This document shows, in pieces, positions 30,438-31,943 of a stretch of 31,943 bases of DNA. The notes beneath the pieces were generated by a model, which was given only the letters and a program-made list of their open reading frames with translations, did not search any database and was not told where the DNA came from. The stretch lies in the NCBI GenBank assembly GCA_002497025.1, contig DAMG01000070.1, positions 1,705 through 33,647 on the forward strand, read 5' to 3'. The stretch is from Euryarchaeota archaeon UBA126 (GTDB taxonomy: Archaea; Thermoplasmatota; Poseidoniia; Poseidoniales; Thalassarchaeaceae). The first letter of the stretch is position 1. Each line of letters opens with the position of its first letter. Made by a program: the position numbers and the translations under genes.

Positions 30438-31943
30438 ATGACTTGGCGTAGGCTCTCGCGTTACATCGACGCGTTAGATAGTGCAGGAGAGTTGCGTAGA
30501 GTCTCTGAACCTGTGGATTGTCATCTTGAAGCTGGGACGATTGCTGACAAGTTAGTCAAGTCGAAAGGGCCAGCTATTTTGTTTGAACAACCTCGATTGG
30601 CTGACGGTTCGATTAGTGAATTTCCCTTAGCGATGAATCTCTTCGGAACATACCAGCGAACTAATCGTGCTTTGGGTGTCGAAGAACCATCAGAAATCGG
30701 CGAACGAATGGTTGGTTTGATGAAGCCGGATATAGGTGGGATACTTCGAGCGCCGTGGACTGGTATTCCGCTAGCCTTGCAGGGAATGTCGATGGCGCCC
30801 AAGAAGGTCAGGAAGGGTTCCTGTCAGCAAGTTCGCATGGCTGAACCTGATGTGACTAAACTACCGATTCCAACCACTTGGCCAGAAGATGGTGGCCCAT
30901 TCATTACGCTACCATTGGTAGTAACTGCTGATCCTAATACTGGAGTCCATAATATGGGAATGTATCGAGGTCAAATTTTCGGCCCTAAGGAGGTTGGATT
31001 GCATTGGCAGCGTCACAAGCATGGAGCTGACCACGCTGCCGATTCTGGCGACAACAGAATGCCTGTTGCGATCTGTATTGGAGGGCCACCTGAATTGATA
31101 TTCTCAGCGATTGCACCACTTCCAGACAATTTGTCTGAATACGAATTTGCGGGCTTACTTGGAGGTGCCCGCTTGCGACTGACAAAGTGTCTGACTAACG
31201 ACCTCTATGTTCCAGCAGAAGCAGATTTCGTAATCGAGGGCTATACAATTCCTGGAGAGACAAAACTCGAAGGTCCATTCGGAGATCATTTCGGCTACTA
31301 TTCATTAGCTGAGCAATATCCTTTCATGCACGTAACTGCCATCACGCATAGGAAAAACGCCGTCCTACCTGCAACCATAGTTGGAGTTCCGCCAATGGAA
31401 GATGGATATTTGGGTGAATCGGTGGGAGATGCGTTCCGTCCGGTTCTAAAATTCCAACACAGAGATGTCGTTGATCTATTCCTACCGCTAGAAACAGGAT
31501 TTCACAATTTAGCGATTGTGGCTAGTAAACAACGCTATCCTCGACAGGCTCGCAAGACAGCATTAGGGCTACTTGGGGCTGGTCAATTGATGTTCCTAAA
31601 ATCGATTATCGCTTGCGACCCAGATCATCCAGTGAAGGACCTAGATGCTCTTCTTGATGCCTTGGACTCTAGGGTTGACATCTCGGATGATGTACAAGTT
31701 CTGAAAGGCCAAGTCGCTGACTCGCTTGCACATGCCTCACCTCATCTAAATGTGCATGATAAAGTGATGATTGATGCTTCAAGCCCAACCCATGATGATC
31801 CAATGTTTGGGCTTACAATTCCTGATGGACCCGGCGAGTCACTGATTGATTCTGTAAGTAAAATTGAGGGCGTTACTCAAGTCAGAATGCTACGTCCTTC
31901 GATGATGGTTGTAACCACGCATATCGAAGGCGGACCAAGGCCA
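30438..31943 (+). CDS. UbiD-family prenyl-FMN decarboxylase (3' end cut by window)
   Basis: The frame is open from the ATG at 30438 to the window edge, 502 codons with no stop. UbiD hallmarks are HNMGMYRGQIFGPKEVGLHW (from about residue 171), with the Asn and Arg of the metal/prFMN site, then VIEGYTIPGETKLEGPFGD, giving Glu267 and Glu278 as candidate active-site acids. HFGYYS and LPATIVGVPPMEDGYLGE follow. The enzyme decarboxylates unsaturated acids with prenylated FMN. Two roles fit the context beside geranylgeranyl reductase: decarboxylation of trans-anhydromevalonate 5-phosphate in the archaeal mevalonate pathway, or of a quinone precursor. Sequence alone cannot choose. It lacks its C-terminal end here. 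Confidence 0.92.
   Translation, partial: MTWRRLSRYIDALDSAGELRRVSEPVDCHLEAGTIADKLVKSKGPAILFEQPRLADGSISEFPLAMNLFGTYQRTNRALGVEEPSEIGERMVGLMKPDIGGILRAPWTGIPLALQGMSMAPKKVRKGSCQQVRMAEPDVTKLPIPTTWPEDGGPFITLPLVVTADPNTGVHNMGMYRGQIFGPKEVGLHWQRHKHGADHAADSGDNRMPVAICIGGPPELIFSAIAPLPDNLSEYEFAGLLGGARLRLTKCLTNDLYVPAEADFVIEGYTIPGETKLEGPFGDHFGYYSLAEQYPFMHVTAITHRKNAVLPATIVGVPPMEDGYLGESVGDAFRPVLKFQHRDVVDLFLPLETGFHNLAIVASKQRYPRQARKTALGLLGAGQLMFLKSIIACDPDHPVKDLDALLDALDSRVDISDDVQVLKGQVADSLAHASPHLNVHDKVMIDASSPTHDDPMFGLTIPDGPGESLIDSVSKIEGVTQVRMLRPSMMVVTTHIEGGPRP

Noticed and set aside
1..31943. CRISPR arrays, insertion sequences, integrases or phage genes
   Set aside because: No regularly spaced direct repeats, transposase or integrase motifs, or terminal inverted repeats were seen; gene content looks chromosomal.

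Overview
This window reads as a piece of an archaeal genome, most likely a marine planktonic Poseidoniia (Marine Group II Euryarchaeota) or a close relative. The evidence is a short archaeal-type ribosomal protein S2, a geranylgeranyl reductase of the ether-lipid type, a long archaeal FKBP, TATA-like boxes close to start codons, many winged-helix regulators, large surface proteins with Ig/PKD-like repeats, and tightly packed genes that often overlap by 1-4 bases. No 16S rRNA or tRNA is present to fix the lineage, so this placement is inference.

Layout. 1-331: the end of a membrane protein and a tiny membrane/coiled-coil protein. 355-7670: a leftward block with a sodium:solute symporter carrying an unusual extracellular tail, and an ABC exporter-like system made of two separate ATPases around one large FtsX/MacB-type permease. 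7711-11091: three GT-B glycosyltransferase-like genes, one of them degenerate, followed by a very acidic anchored protein (11150-11971). 11968-16330: a three-gene leftward operon with two surface proteins that each begin with a Cys/Cys-His-Gly motif and a Reeler-like domain, plus a small multi-pass membrane protein. 16447-18513: a 3-hydroxyacyl-CoA dehydrogenase/enoyl-CoA hydratase fusion for beta-oxidation. 18602-21910: a regulator-rich stretch with a tiny CxxC protein divergent from an HxlR regulator over a palindrome-rich promoter, a membrane-anchored double winged-helix protein, a two-pass membrane protein and a second double winged-helix protein. 21907-25090: DUF2237 and tRNA-dihydrouridine synthase genes, a DUF3592-like membrane protein, and ribosomal protein S2. 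25171-30368: a lipoprotein, an FKBP isomerase, a CcmF-like haem lyase and geranylgeranyl reductase, all leftward. 30438-end: a UbiD-family decarboxylase cut by the window edge.

Functional picture. The genes combine envelope building and export (ABC system, glycosyltransferases, anchored acidic and Ig-repeat proteins), cytochrome c maturation (CcmF), fatty-acid degradation, and isoprenoid/ether-lipid or quinone metabolism (GGR and UbiD, transcribed divergently). The least explained parts are the Reeler-like CxCH/CxxxCH surface operon, the ABC ATPase with a C-terminal zinc ribbon, the symporter with a fused extracellular domain, and the divergent HxlR/small CxxC protein locus.
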